Below, in pieces: positions 20,795 through 28,102 of a stretch of DNA of 28,102 bases; positions within the stretch are counted from its first letter, which is position 1, and each line of letters begins with the position of its first letter. The DNA comes from an uncultured bacterium (GTDB lineage Bacteria > Actinomycetota > Coriobacteriia > Coriobacteriales > Coriobacteriaceae): positions 1 to 28,102 of the forward strand of contig CAJMSO010000003.1 in NCBI GenBank assembly GCA_905216075.1. Direction: 5' to 3'. Both the position numbers and the translations under genes were made by a program. The notes below the pieces were generated by a model, which saw only the letters and a program-made list of their open reading frames with translations, was not told where the DNA came from and did not search any database.

Positions 20795-21241
20795 CTACAG
20801 CTGCTCGAGCATAGCGGTACAACCGGCGAGCACGTCGCGGTAGGTGGCATCGAAGTTACCGGTGTACCAAGGGTCGGCCACGTCGCCGGGGCGATTAGTC
20901 CAATCGAGCAGGCGCGAAATCTTGCCGTCGGGATCGTCGCCAAAGATGCGACGCAGGCCCCGCGCGTTCTCAGCATCCATATAGACAATGTGATCCCAGT
21001 CGCCATACTCCGCGCGACGCACCTGGCGGGCACGGTGCGCAACGACGGGAATCCCGACTTCGCGCAGCTTCGCAACGGTACCGTGGTGCGGCGGGTTGCC
21101 GATCTCCTCGGTCGAGGTCGCAGCGGAATCGATGACAAATTCGCCCTCGCGCCCGGCGCGCCGCACCAGCTCGGTAAACACCGACTCGGCCATCGTCGAG
21201 CGGCAGATGTTCCCATAGCAGATAAACAGTACGCGTTGCAT
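20795..21241 (-). CDS. Low-molecular-weight protein tyrosine phosphatase
   Basis: The product is 148 residues, the normal family size. The active-site loop CYGNICRS places the nucleophile Cys8 and Arg14 near the N-terminus, and the general acid is the Asp in VADPWYTG. The start MQRVLFICYGNICRS at 21241 matches the usual beginning; a longer frame to 21298 only adds non-conserved residues. An AAAGG site lies about ten bases upstream. It should remove phosphate from phosphotyrosine or phosphoarginine in the cytoplasm; the target is unknown. It stands alone between a convergent ATPase gene and a co-directional RpiR regulator, with a 60-base gap to the latter, so it may share that regulator's transcript. 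Confidence 0.92.
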   Translation of the reverse strand: MQRVLFICYGNICRSTMAESVFTELVRRAGREGEFVIDSAATSTEEIGNPPHHGTVAKLREVGIPVVAHRARQVRRAEYGDWDHIVYMDAENARGLRRIFGDDPDGKISRLLDWTNRPGDVADPWYTGNFDATYRDVLAGCTAMLEQL

Positions 21242-21301
21242 AGAACGATACCTTTCATATAGAAGGCTGCTAAAGAGTCGAAGCCGGGCGCATGCCAAGT
21301 T

Positions 21302-22051
21302 TTATTTCTTGGCCAGTTTGAAGTAGCGCTCAAATATCAATTCGAAAACGTAATAGAACATCAATCGACTGTCGAGGTCCATGCTGCCCAGGCGGATTTC
21401 TTTTTGCACGGTGTAGATAGGGTAGTCGGCTAGTTTCGAGAGAGAATTTCGAGAAAAGCCGGTGAGCGTGACGACCTTGCATCCGCGCGTTTTGGCTATC
21501 GATGTGGCGTCAATAGACACCTGCGTCTCGCCGCTTACGGAAACGCTGAAGACCAGGTCGTTTTTGCCGAGGAGTTCTGCGTAATGCCTCATGACGTGGC
21601 GTTCACTGAGCGTATCGGTATTCTTGCCCATTATTTTGAGCTTTTCAGCCATCTCGAGGCACGGGTATTTCGAAAAGCCCGAGCAGAAGAACACGATATG
21701 CGAGGCGTCCTGGATAAGACTCACAACCGAATCGATGACCCGGTCGTTAAGCAGATCTTTGGTCTGTACGAGCTGGGTATCAAGAGGAAGTGCCTCGATA
21801 GTGAATCGATTGCGGTCGAGCGAGGCGGAATACGATTGTTTGAGCTCCGTAAACCCCGAGAAGCCAAGCTTGTGGGCAAGCCTGACGATTGTATTGGGAG
21901 CGACGAAGAACCGTTCAGCAACGCTCTTAAGCGTGACATCGTCAATATCATCACGCAGCTCGATGATGTAGCGCATGATCTCGCCTTCGAGATCGTTGAG
22001 CTTGCTCTCGCCAGCTCGCACATGATCATAAAAAGATTCTTGATCTTTCAT
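21302..22051 (-). CDS. RpiR-family regulator (HTH plus SIS domain)
   Basis: The 249-residue product starts at ATG 22051-22049 (MKDQESFYDHVRAGESKLND), preceded by a GAGGGG site at somewhat long spacing. The open frame extends to 22243, but the extra N-terminal part lies in the operator region and does not resemble the family. An N-terminal helix-turn-helix (VTLKSVAERFFVAPNTIVRL then AHKLGFSGFTELK) is followed by a phosphosugar-binding SIS domain (HIVFFCSGFSKYPCLEMAEK and VFSVSVSGETQVSIDATSI). It is divergent from the GH4/PTS genes, so it most likely senses a phosphorylated disaccharide or glucose phosphate and controls that operon. Whether it activates or represses is not shown. Confidence 0.88.
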   Translation of the reverse strand: MKDQESFYDHVRAGESKLNDLEGEIMRYIIELRDDIDDVTLKSVAERFFVAPNTIVRLAHKLGFSGFTELKQSYSASLDRNRFTIEALPLDTQLVQTKDLLNDRVIDSVVSLIQDASHIVFFCSGFSKYPCLEMAEKLKIMGKNTDTLSERHVMRHYAELLGKNDLVFSVSVSGETQVSIDATSIAKTRGCKVVTLTGFSRNSLSKLADYPIYTVQKEIRLGSMDLDSRLMFYYVFELIFERYFKLAKK

Positions 22052-22349
22052 AAGATGTCTCAGCCCCTCGCACCTCGCCGTACATATGGTACCGCTTTGT
22101 GTAGCCAGGTGAGAAATCGGCAATCGGTCAAGATTGCCTATTGCCCATGAACTGGGCAAACGTGCGTGTCTGCCTACACATATCTGTGTCGTGAGCGAAA
22201 TCATGTGTCCCCGTTTCGCATTGGCCCACACGGGGACTCTCAAATGACCTTATGTCGCAAAATATCAATCGAAACGAAGCAAGCCGAGGACAACCGCGGA
22301 GCCCAAGGTCTTCGAGAACACCGATCAGCCAACCCTGGAGGGACGGAAC
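22052..22349. promoter_or_regulatory. Divergent control region of the alpha-glucoside locus
   Basis: TTGCCCA (22141-22147) and TGGGCAA (22153-22159) form a perfect seven-base dyad around TGAAC, a good shape for an RpiR operator. ACACATATCTGTGT (22176-22189) is a second dyad. GTCCCCGT (22206-22213) and ACGGGGAC (22229-22236) could form a leader hairpin of the GH4 transcript. I do not see a convincing -35/-10 pair. GGAGGGACGG before 22350 is the ribosome site. Confidence 0.45.
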
Positions 22350-23675
22350 ATGAAGGATAAGCTCAATATTGTGATCGTTGGCGGCGGCTCCACGTGGTGC
22401 CCTGGCATTCTTAAAGCCCTGACCAAGCACATGGACATTCTGCCGCTGAACCGCGTGATGCTCTATGACATCGATGCCGAGCGTCAGCGTCCGATCGGCG
22501 AGTTTGGCAAGATCCTCTTCGCCGAGGAGGAGCCCGGTGTGGAGTTTGGTTACACCACCGATAAGGACGAGGCTTACACCGACGTCGACTTTGTGCTCTG
22601 CCAGATTCGTACCGGCGGCTACGAGATGCGTAGCAAGGACGAGAAGATTCCGCTGCATATGGGAATCATCGGCCAGGAAACGGTGGGCCCTGGCGGCATG
22701 GCTTACGGTATGCGCTCCATGCATGACATGGTTGAGATCGTCAACGACGTTCGCGCTCATAGCCCGGAGGCGTGGATTATCAACTACACCAACCCGGCTG
22801 CTATTGTGGCATATGGTCTCGAGCGCGTCCTGCCCGATGAGCATCGCGTCCTCAACATCTGCGACCAGCCCGTCAACCTCATGCGCTCTTACGGTCGCCT
22901 GCTCGGTCGCGATATGAGCAAGACGGAGCCCGTGTACTTTGGCCTCAATCACTTCGGTTGGTTCAAGCACATCTACGATGAAGAGGGCCATGACCTCGTC
23001 CCGCAGATTAAGGAGTACACGGAGAAGAACGGCTTCCTTCCTGCCGATGCCGAGCAGCGTGACCAGTCCTGGCTCGACACCTACGCCATGGTCAAGGACA
23101 TGCTCGAGGACTTCCCCGACTATCTGCCTAACACTTATCTGCAGTACTATCTGTATCCCGAGTACAAGGTCGCTCACCTCGACCCCGACTACACTCGCTC
23201 CGACGAGGTCATCAACGGCCGTGAGAAGCGCGTGTTCGCCGAGTGCGAGCGTGTTGCCAAAGTCGGCACCGCAAAGAACTCCTCGGTTGTGCAGAACGAT
23301 GCTCATGGCGATATGATCGTGGAAATCACCTCGGCCATTTATCGCAACACCAACAAGACCTTCATTGTCATGGTTCCCAACAACGGCATTATCGAGGGTA
23401 TGCCCGATGACGCCATGGTCGAGGTCGCGGCAAGCGTGGGCGCCAATGGCCCGCAGCCCTATGCTGTTGGCAAGATTGGCACCTTCTATCGCGGTCTTAT
23501 GGAGAACCAGTACGCCTATGAGCGCCTGACTGTTGAGGCTTGGATGGAGGGTTCCTACGAGAAGGCCCTGCAGGCACTCACGCTTAATCGTCTGGTCGGT
23601 GACGCAAAGAAGGCTCGCAAAGTGCTCGACAAGCTCATCGAGGCCAATAAGGATTACTGGCCGGAGCTTAAGTAG
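22350..23675 (+). CDS. Glycoside hydrolase family 4, 6-phospho-alpha-glucosidase
   Basis: The 441-residue protein has a Rossmann start NIVIVGGGSTWCPGI for NAD, the GQETVGPGGMAYGMRS segment and the INYTNPAAIV motif. Cys171 in CDQP and His201 in NHFGW match the expected metal ligands. The overall match to GlvA/MalH-type enzymes is close, including LPNTYLQYYL and VEANKD-like ends. GH4 enzymes use NAD and Mn(II) and cleave phosphorylated disaccharides by an oxidation/elimination route. The CD(x)P form of the metal loop is typical of the alpha-glucosidase branch. It should split maltose-6-phosphate or a similar PTS product in the cytoplasm. The gene is followed by a PTS permease and preceded by a divergent RpiR regulator. 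Confidence 0.92.
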   Translation: MKDKLNIVIVGGGSTWCPGILKALTKHMDILPLNRVMLYDIDAERQRPIGEFGKILFAEEEPGVEFGYTTDKDEAYTDVDFVLCQIRTGGYEMRSKDEKIPLHMGIIGQETVGPGGMAYGMRSMHDMVEIVNDVRAHSPEAWIINYTNPAAIVAYGLERVLPDEHRVLNICDQPVNLMRSYGRLLGRDMSKTEPVYFGLNHFGWFKHIYDEEGHDLVPQIKEYTEKNGFLPADAEQRDQSWLDTYAMVKDMLEDFPDYLPNTYLQYYLYPEYKVAHLDPDYTRSDEVINGREKRVFAECERVAKVGTAKNSSVVQNDAHGDMIVEITSAIYRNTNKTFIVMVPNNGIIEGMPDDAMVEVAASVGANGPQPYAVGKIGTFYRGLMENQYAYERLTVEAWMEGSYEKALQALTLNRLVGDAKKARKVLDKLIEANKDYWPELK

Positions 23676-23704
23676 CTAGTTCCATAGCGCTTGATAACTG
23701 TTAT

Positions 23705-23745
23705 GGGGCGTGTGGGCTGTAGAGCTGCACGCCCCGTTTCTTTAA
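23705..23745 (+). terminator. Intercistronic terminator-like hairpin before the PTS gene
   Basis: GGGGCGTG (23705-23712) pairs with CACGCCCC (23728-23735) and is followed by GTTTCTTT. The T-rich tail runs straight into the AAGAGGGG ribosome site of the PTS gene, so the hairpin may cause partial termination or affect translation start. Confidence 0.6.
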
Positions 23746-23757
23746 GAGGGGTATCCC

Positions 23758-25320
23758 ATGAACAAAGATGAGCTGCTGGCAAAGTTCCAGCGCCTGGGCA
23801 AAGTCCTCATGACGCCTGTCTTGATCCTGCCAATCGCCGGCATCCTTCAGGGCTTTGGCAATGCCTTTACCAGCCCCACCCTTACGGCAGCTGTTCCCTG
23901 GCTTGCTGCTCCGGGCTTTGCGATTTTCTTTTCGATTCTCAAGGCCGCAGCCGGCATCGTTATGAACAACATTCCGGTTATCTTCTCGATTTGTCTCGCC
24001 TATGGCTTCGCCAAGTCCGAGAAGGCTACCGCGGCGCTTTGTGGCTTTTTGGGCTACATGTGCATGAACTCCGTGATGGGCACGTTCCTTACGGCGACTG
24101 GCGTTATCGATCCCGCGAATCTTACGACGGGCCAGAGCACGATTCTCGGAATCACCACGCTCGACACTGGCGTTATCGGAGGTCTTCTGGTGGGTGCAAT
24201 CGTCGCATGGTTGCATAACCGTTACTACAAGATTGAGCTGCCTGCCGTGTTCTCCATCTTCAATGGCACGCGCTTTATCCCGGCGGTGACGCTGCTCTCA
24301 TGCAGCATCCTCGCATTGGTCATGTCCTTTGTTTTCCCGTTTATTCAGAACGCTCTCGGTGCGCTGTCCGAGTTCATCAAGACTACGGGTGCCTTTGGTG
24401 CATTTGTCTACGGTGCCGGTGAGCGCATGCTCCTGCCTTTTGGCCTGCATCACTTTGTCTATCTCCCGTTCTTCTTCACGTCGCTCGGTGGCGTCGAGAC
24501 CATCGACGGCCAGACTGTTCAGGGCGCTATCAATATCTACAACGCGATCCTGGGCTCTCCTAGCACGCCGTTTAACATCGAGGTCAGCCGTTTTGTCATG
24601 AACGGCAAGGTTATCTTCGCCATGTTCGGCCTGCCCGGCGCTGCACTCGCCTTCTACAAGACGGCGCTTCCCAAGAACAAGAAGAAGACCGCAGCGCTCA
24701 TGATCGCCATCGTGGTGCCCTGCATCCTCTCCGGCATTACTGAGCCGCTTGAGTACTCCTTCCTGTTTATCGCGCCCATCCTCTACGTGTTCCACGCTCT
24801 CATGGCTGGTCTTGCCTATGCGCTGACCTATATCCTGCAGTTCAACGTGGCCGGTTCCGCGTCCTTCGGCGGCCCGCTCCTGTCGTTGATCTTTAACGGC
24901 ATTATGGGTGCAGCCAAGGGCTCCAACTGGCAGGTTATCCTGTTCCTCGGCCCCATCTACTTCGTGGTGTACTACTTCGTCTTCAAGTTCATCATTCTTA
25001 AGAAGGGCCTTAAGACCCCCGGCCGCGAGGAAGAGTCCGACGATGAGGCCGAAAAGGCTCCCAAGACCGTGATCAGCGATCTCATTCCCGCCATCGTTGA
25101 GGCAGTGGGCGGCGACAACAACATTAAGTCTGTCGAGGCCTGCTTCACCCGTCTGCGCATCCAGCTCAATGACTGTGACAAGGTGGTTGATGACGCCGAG
25201 TTTACCGAAAAGCTCGAAGCGCGTGGCATCGTGCATGTTAACGGCGGCGTGCAGATTGTCTACGGCAACATGGCATCTAACTACGCAACTCAGATGCGCG
25301 AGCTGCTGGGCATGGAGTAA
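23758..25320 (+). CDS. PTS transporter EIICB, alpha-glucoside (maltose/GlvC-like) type
   Basis: The 520-residue protein has an N-terminal EIIC domain with about ten hydrophobic segments (LMTPVLILPIAGILQGFGNA at the start, then GERMLLPFGLHHFVYLPFFF and GITEPLEYSFLFIAP). These are typical of the glucose/glucoside EIIC family. A linker with FILKKGLKTPGREEE leads to an EIIB domain with the phosphorylated Cys462 in VEACFTRLRI. No EIIA domain is attached, so it must borrow a separate glucose-type EIIA. It should import and phosphorylate maltose, maltitol, trehalulose or similar sugars, feeding the GH4 enzyme. ATG 23758 follows AAGAGGGG. A strong terminator ends the operon. Confidence 0.92.
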   Translation: MNKDELLAKFQRLGKVLMTPVLILPIAGILQGFGNAFTSPTLTAAVPWLAAPGFAIFFSILKAAAGIVMNNIPVIFSICLAYGFAKSEKATAALCGFLGYMCMNSVMGTFLTATGVIDPANLTTGQSTILGITTLDTGVIGGLLVGAIVAWLHNRYYKIELPAVFSIFNGTRFIPAVTLLSCSILALVMSFVFPFIQNALGALSEFIKTTGAFGAFVYGAGERMLLPFGLHHFVYLPFFFTSLGGVETIDGQTVQGAINIYNAILGSPSTPFNIEVSRFVMNGKVIFAMFGLPGAALAFYKTALPKNKKKTAALMIAIVVPCILSGITEPLEYSFLFIAPILYVFHALMAGLAYALTYILQFNVAGSASFGGPLLSLIFNGIMGAAKGSNWQVILFLGPIYFVVYYFVFKFIILKKGLKTPGREEESDDEAEKAPKTVISDLIPAIVEAVGGDNNIKSVEACFTRLRIQLNDCDKVVDDAEFTEKLEARGIVHVNGGVQIVYGNMASNYATQMRELLGME

Positions 25321-25350
25321 ACGCCTCACATATCTATAAAATCCGGTATA

Positions 25351-25390
25351 AAAGGCGGCGACAGACAATGCGTCTGTCGCCGCCTTTGAG
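25351..25390 (+). terminator. Strong Rho-independent terminator after the PTS gene
   Basis: AAAGGCGGCGACAGAC (25351-25366) and GTCTGTCGCCGCCTTT (25372-25387) are perfect 16-base arms around AATGC, giving a GC-rich hairpin that ends in TTT, 30 bases past the stop. Confidence 0.92.
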
Positions 25391-25403
25391 TTACCCCACG
25401 CGC

Positions 25404-25459
25404 ATTTCGTGTACTTGAAATACACGAAATCGCAGAAAAGCGTGTATCTGAAGTACACG
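25404..25459. repeat. Two palindromes spaced 33 bases apart
   Basis: ATTTCGTGTA (25404-25413) and TACACGAAAT (25421-25430) form one perfect dyad. CGTGTA (25441-25446) and TACACG (25454-25459) form another. The CGTGTA units start at 25408 and 25441. The pair lies between the PTS terminator and the convergent MFS gene, where no promoter is expected, so it is more likely a repeat element than an operator. Confidence 0.75.
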
Positions 25460-25547
25460 AAATTGCACTGCCGGAGCTTGCGGGCGGATAAACATACTCA
25501 TATTGGGCGGTTCACCGGTTGCTCGCCACCCTGGGCTGTTTCCGCCC

Positions 25548-26801
25548 CTATGCCCGTATTGAGGGCCGTGCTGATTGACGGCGACGCTCCCAACGTGCCA
25601 GCTTAATCGTCACCAGCGTGAGCGCCCAGGCCACAAGCGAGAACGCGGCGCCCACGGCGCCCACGTACGCAATGCCAACGCTGCTTACCACGGCGCCGCC
25701 CACTGCGGTGCCAAACGAAATGCCGACGTTAAACGCCATGGGCTCAACCGAACTTGCGAGTACCATCGACTTGGGATGGCGGCTGCGTGCCACGTCCATA
25801 AAGTGCGTGATGCACGACACCGAGAACAGGTACATGAGCAGCGCCAAGCTAAAGACAAAGACCAGCGCGAGCGGCATGGTGCCGCCCACAGCAAACAGCC
25901 CGAGTAATGCCGCAGCCTGCAGCACAAACGTCACAAGCAGCACCTTCATGCCAAAGCGCGCATCGATCCATCCGCCCAGGATGTTCGAGATCAGGCAGAA
26001 CACGCCATAGGCCATGAGCGTGGTGCTGGCTTCGACCGTGCCCATGCCCAGCACCTGCTCAAGATAAGGCGTCACGTAGCCGTAGAACACATAGACCGAC
26101 CCCACGCCAAACAAAAAGATGAGCATGCCGGTGATGATGCTCGGTTCGCGTAGCAGACCCGCCTGCTCGCGAAAAGTGGCGGGCTCGTCGGTCTGTCCGG
26201 CGCGCGGCATAAACGCCACGAGCGCTCCGCAGATTAGAACGGCAAAGGCCAGCGTGCCGTACATGGCCACGTGCCAATCGAGCGTGTCGGCCACAAACTT
26301 GCCGATCGAAGTGACAAAGACCATTGCCACGGAAAACGCACCATATACTACCGAGATGGCAAGCGAAGTTTGCTGCGGGGACAGCAGCTCGGGGATGTAC
26401 GTCACACCCACGGCGAGCAGTGCGCCAGAGACGGAGCCCAGGATGATGCGCGAGATGAACAGCACCTGGAAGTTGGGCGCCAGAGCCATGACAAGATTGC
26501 CCAGCACAAAGACGATGCCGTAGCACACGAGCAGCTGGTAGCGGCGAAAACGCCCCGTGCTGAGCGCAAGCACCGGCGTGGCGATGGCGTATACAAGCGC
26601 AAACACGCTGATGAGCTGGCCCGCGGTGGCAAGCGATATGCCGAGCTCCGTCGCCAAGTCACTTTCGATGCCGATGACCACGAATTCGGAGCAGCCGAGC
26701 GAAAAGCCTAACAACACGAGCAGCGCCAGGCAGAGCTTAGTGCGCGCGGGGGAGAGCGCGGCGGCGGTTGACTTACTTTTAGGCGTGGTTGCGGCGGTCA
26801 A
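25548..26801 (-). CDS. MFS transporter, DHA1 (drug:H+ antiporter / sugar efflux) type
   Basis: The product is about 417 residues with twelve membrane helices. Motifs include GCSEFVVIGIESDLATELGI in helix 1, the loop STGRFRRYQLL after helix 2, and RIILGSVSGALLAVGVTYIP in helix 4-5, as in AraJ/Bcr/YdhP-like exporters. The open frame reaches 26921, but that would translate the palindrome at 26859-26891. I place the start at TTG 26801, eight bases after GGAG, leaving a short polar leader (MTAATTPKSKSTAAALSPAR). A GTG at 26810 overlaps that GGAG and is less likely. It stands alone on the minus strand. The cargo is unknown; drug or sugar efflux is the usual role. Confidence 0.8.
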   Translation of the reverse strand: MTAATTPKSKSTAAALSPARTKLCLALLVLLGFSLGCSEFVVIGIESDLATELGISLATAGQLISVFALVYAIATPVLALSTGRFRRYQLLVCYGIVFVLGNLVMALAPNFQVLFISRIILGSVSGALLAVGVTYIPELLSPQQTSLAISVVYGAFSVAMVFVTSIGKFVADTLDWHVAMYGTLAFAVLICGALVAFMPRAGQTDEPATFREQAGLLREPSIITGMLIFLFGVGSVYVFYGYVTPYLEQVLGMGTVEASTTLMAYGVFCLISNILGGWIDARFGMKVLLVTFVLQAAALLGLFAVGGTMPLALVFVFSLALLMYLFSVSCITHFMDVARSRHPKSMVLASSVEPMAFNVGISFGTAVGGAVVSSVGIAYVGAVGAAFSLVAWALTLVTIKLARWERRRQSARPSIRA

Positions 26802-26858
26802 GGTTGTCACTCCAATGTCGCATGAATAAGCGGGATTCAATCCCTGCAACTCTAACAG

Positions 26859-26891
26859 AATGTGACAAAGAGACAGTCCCTTTGTCGCATT
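26859..26891. repeat. Dispersed palindrome, copy 4
   Basis: AATGTGACAAAGAG (26859-26872) faces CCCTTTGTCGCATT (26878-26891), 12 of 14 pairs, around ACAGT. It lies upstream of the MFS gene on minus. Confidence 0.8.
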
Positions 26892-26911
26892 GCACTGCCA
26901 GCCAGTCGCCC

Positions 26912-26976
26912 AAACCGTCACAACATTCGGCGAAAATCTCGAAATCGAGGAAAAGCGTCGAATGTTGTGACGGTTT
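26912..26976. repeat. Large near-perfect palindrome with 18-base arms
   Basis: AAACCGTCACAACATTCG (26912-26929) and CGAATGTTGTGACGGTTT (26959-26976) pair perfectly. Inside are a CG/CG pair and a CTCG-AAAT-CGAG mini-hairpin. It sits in the divergent gap between the MFS gene and the plus-strand membrane protein gene, next to palindrome copy 4. The TTTT after the right arm would allow termination on plus, but no upstream gene is oriented to use it. Confidence 0.85.
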
Positions 26977-27061
26977 TCCTGTCTGTGCCGGCGAGCTCCA
27001 GTGCCGTCTGGGGGTATAAGGCTAGCAAGTGTTTATTTGCGAGGCCTAAGGGGCGCCCCGT

Positions 27062-27928
27062 ATGGATATCGATAACTTTGAATGGTGGTATAGCGAGGGC
27101 GAGGCTCCGGACGAGGAGTGGGACGAGCCCGCGCCGCGTGACGTGTCGAGCGACGAGGACGAGACCGGCAACGATGCCGTCGAGACGGACGCCGCTTCCG
27201 ACTCCGCCGAGCCCCTAACCTTTGAACAGGCCTGGGCTCAGGCCGAGGCCGACGAGGCTAAGGCCGATGCCACGGCCACACTCGGTGAGCCAGCGGACAT
27301 GTCCATCTCGCCGGCCAAGACCCCGCAGCCGCGCCATAACATCGACCCCGGCAGCACGGCATCCTTCAGCATACTCGACGTGCCCGCGCAAGGCGCCCAG
27401 GCGCCTGCGCCCACGCATCGCCCCGACCTGGCTCGCGAGGAAGACGCGGGCCGCCGCTCACCACTCGGTCCCATCCTCATCGCCTTCATGGCCGGCGTCA
27501 TCGCTTGCTCGGCGATCGGAAATGTCTGGAGCCATGTGGAGCAACAGCGCAAAGATGCCGCCAAGGTCGAGATGTCTGTCGAGCAATCGCTCAGCCGCAC
27601 GCGTTCGGTGCATGTGTCGGTCGAGGTCAAGGACGGCGCGACGTGGGACACCGCGCGCGGCGACAGCCAGATGCTCGTCCATATCGTGGGTCGCACGCTC
27701 AAGGGGCAAGCGATCGACGAGTACCAATACGTCAATTCCGAAGGTGACGGCATCGAGCTCAAGCCCGGCGACTACGAGCTCACGGTCGATGAGCCGCCCG
27801 TCGCCACCGACGGCACGCGTTACCGTGCCTCAAAGCGCATGGTTCCGGTGAGTTTTAATTCACAGGCGCCCGATACGGTCGATAGCACGCCGCAGGGCGG
27901 GTTTGACCTTTACGCTATTGCTCAATAA
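27062..27928 (+). CDS. Unknown single-pass membrane protein with acidic N-terminus
   Basis: The 288-residue product starts at ATG 27062 after AAGGGGCG. Residues 1-70 are very acidic (runs of Asp/Glu), then a Pro/Ala-rich linker leads to one membrane helix at about 137-157 (PLGPILIAFMAGVIACSAIG). The C-terminal 130 residues would lie outside the cell and look beta-rich (VHVSVEVKDGATWDTARG, VHIVGRTLKGQ, LKPGDYELTVDEPP), possibly an Ig-like or MG2-like fold. I do not recognise the family. The gene is followed by an aldose-1-epimerase-like gene 80 bases on, with no clear terminator between. The intracellular acidic tail plus an outer beta domain suggests a cell-envelope role, but that is a guess. 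Confidence 0.75.
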   Translation: MDIDNFEWWYSEGEAPDEEWDEPAPRDVSSDEDETGNDAVETDAASDSAEPLTFEQAWAQAEADEAKADATATLGEPADMSISPAKTPQPRHNIDPGSTASFSILDVPAQGAQAPAPTHRPDLAREEDAGRRSPLGPILIAFMAGVIACSAIGNVWSHVEQQRKDAAKVEMSVEQSLSRTRSVHVSVEVKDGATWDTARGDSQMLVHIVGRTLKGQAIDEYQYVNSEGDGIELKPGDYELTVDEPPVATDGTRYRASKRMVPVSFNSQAPDTVDSTPQGGFDLYAIAQ

Positions 27929-28007
27929 CTGCACCTGTCGCTCAACCCCGCTGCCAAGAGTGGGACAATAGCCCTCGACACCGTTGTTTACTATTGGAGG
28001 AAGTAGC

Positions 28008-28102
28008 ATGTCCACCGTCACTACCATCAAGCGCGGCGGCCTCATCGCGGCCATCGATTCCATGGGCGCCCAGCTCACGAGCCTTGCCCTCAACGGCAAC
28101 GA
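28008..28102 (+). CDS. Aldose 1-epimerase-like protein, first 31 codons (runs off right edge)
   Basis: ATG 28008 follows GGAGGAAG at good spacing. The visible residues include RGGLIAAIDSMGAQLTSLAL followed by NGN. The pattern of a short strand, then (D)xxGAQLTSLxLNG, is the usual start of galactose-mutarotase-like proteins (GalM superfamily). Only the N-terminus is present, so subfamily and function cannot be fixed. Members interconvert anomers of sugars or hexose-6-phosphates in the cytoplasm. Confidence 0.65.
   Translation, partial: MSTVTTIKRGGLIAAIDSMGAQLTSLALNGN

Noticed and set aside
22052..22243. N-terminal extension of the RpiR protein
   Set aside because: The extra 64 residues do not resemble the family and cover the dyads of the divergent promoter region.
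22350..23306. Minus-strand 392-codon open frame over the GH4 gene
   Set aside because: GH4 is an unambiguous full-length match on plus; the minus frame is a codon-bias shadow.
25404..25459. Possible small CRISPR array
   Set aside because: Only two imperfect units, both palindromic, with no spacer of constant length and no cas genes nearby.
26802..26921. N-terminal extension of the DHA1 transporter
   Set aside because: It would translate the dispersed palindrome; a GGAG-TTG start at 26801 fits the usual transporter N-terminus.

Overview
The window looks like chromosomal DNA from a gut actinobacterium of the class Coriobacteriia, most likely Collinsella or a close relative. This is inferred from the high GC content, the codon bias (many genes have long antisense open frames), the style of the short palindromic repeats, and the gene families present. 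No database search was possible. No rRNA, tRNA, CRISPR array or transposase gene was found.

Layout. The left edge holds the N-terminal part of tex (1-930, minus), followed by a gap with an inverted pair of about 90-base repeats. Next is a minus-strand catabolic operon of SDR dehydrogenase, OFA-family MFS carrier and Gfo/Idh/MocA oxidoreductase (4653 to 1339), divergent from a LysR regulator (4886-5764). A sortase pilus operon follows on the plus strand (about 5865-11839): a large tip-like adhesin, a signal-peptidase-like protein that has lost both catalytic residues, a backbone-type pilin and a class B sortase. A membrane GGDEF protein lies next (11982-13073). A MarR-controlled heterodimeric ABC exporter runs on minus (17479 to 13254). 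Then come a PdxY-like kinase with a TIGR04076 protein, a lone AAA/DUF4143 ATPase bracketed by two copies of one palindrome, and a low-molecular-weight phosphatase (minus). An RpiR regulator is divergent from a GH4 6-phospho-glucosidase and a PTS EIICB, forming an alpha-glucoside uptake locus. The window ends with a DHA1 MFS exporter (minus), an unknown single-pass membrane protein and the first codons of an aldose-1-epimerase-like gene.

Most notable observations. (1) The signal peptide of the pilus adhesin (start at 5994 or 5964) and the rest of the protein are in different frames, joined by a run of ten G (6048-6057). Nine or twelve G would fuse them, so the pilus appears to be a phase-variable contingency locus caught in an OFF state, unless the run length is an assembly error. 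A second run of eight G sits where a ribosome binding site would be. (2) The pilus signal-peptidase homologue has Glu in place of the catalytic Ser and Gly in place of the catalytic Lys, parallel to the inactive SipA of streptococcal pilus loci. (3) Two copies of a structured element (17622-17719 plus and 13161-13242 minus) share the same inner hairpin and internal-loop bases but have different, still complementary, outer stems. This is the mark of a conserved RNA fold. (4) The intergenic gaps carry several further families of palindromes and phased direct repeats.
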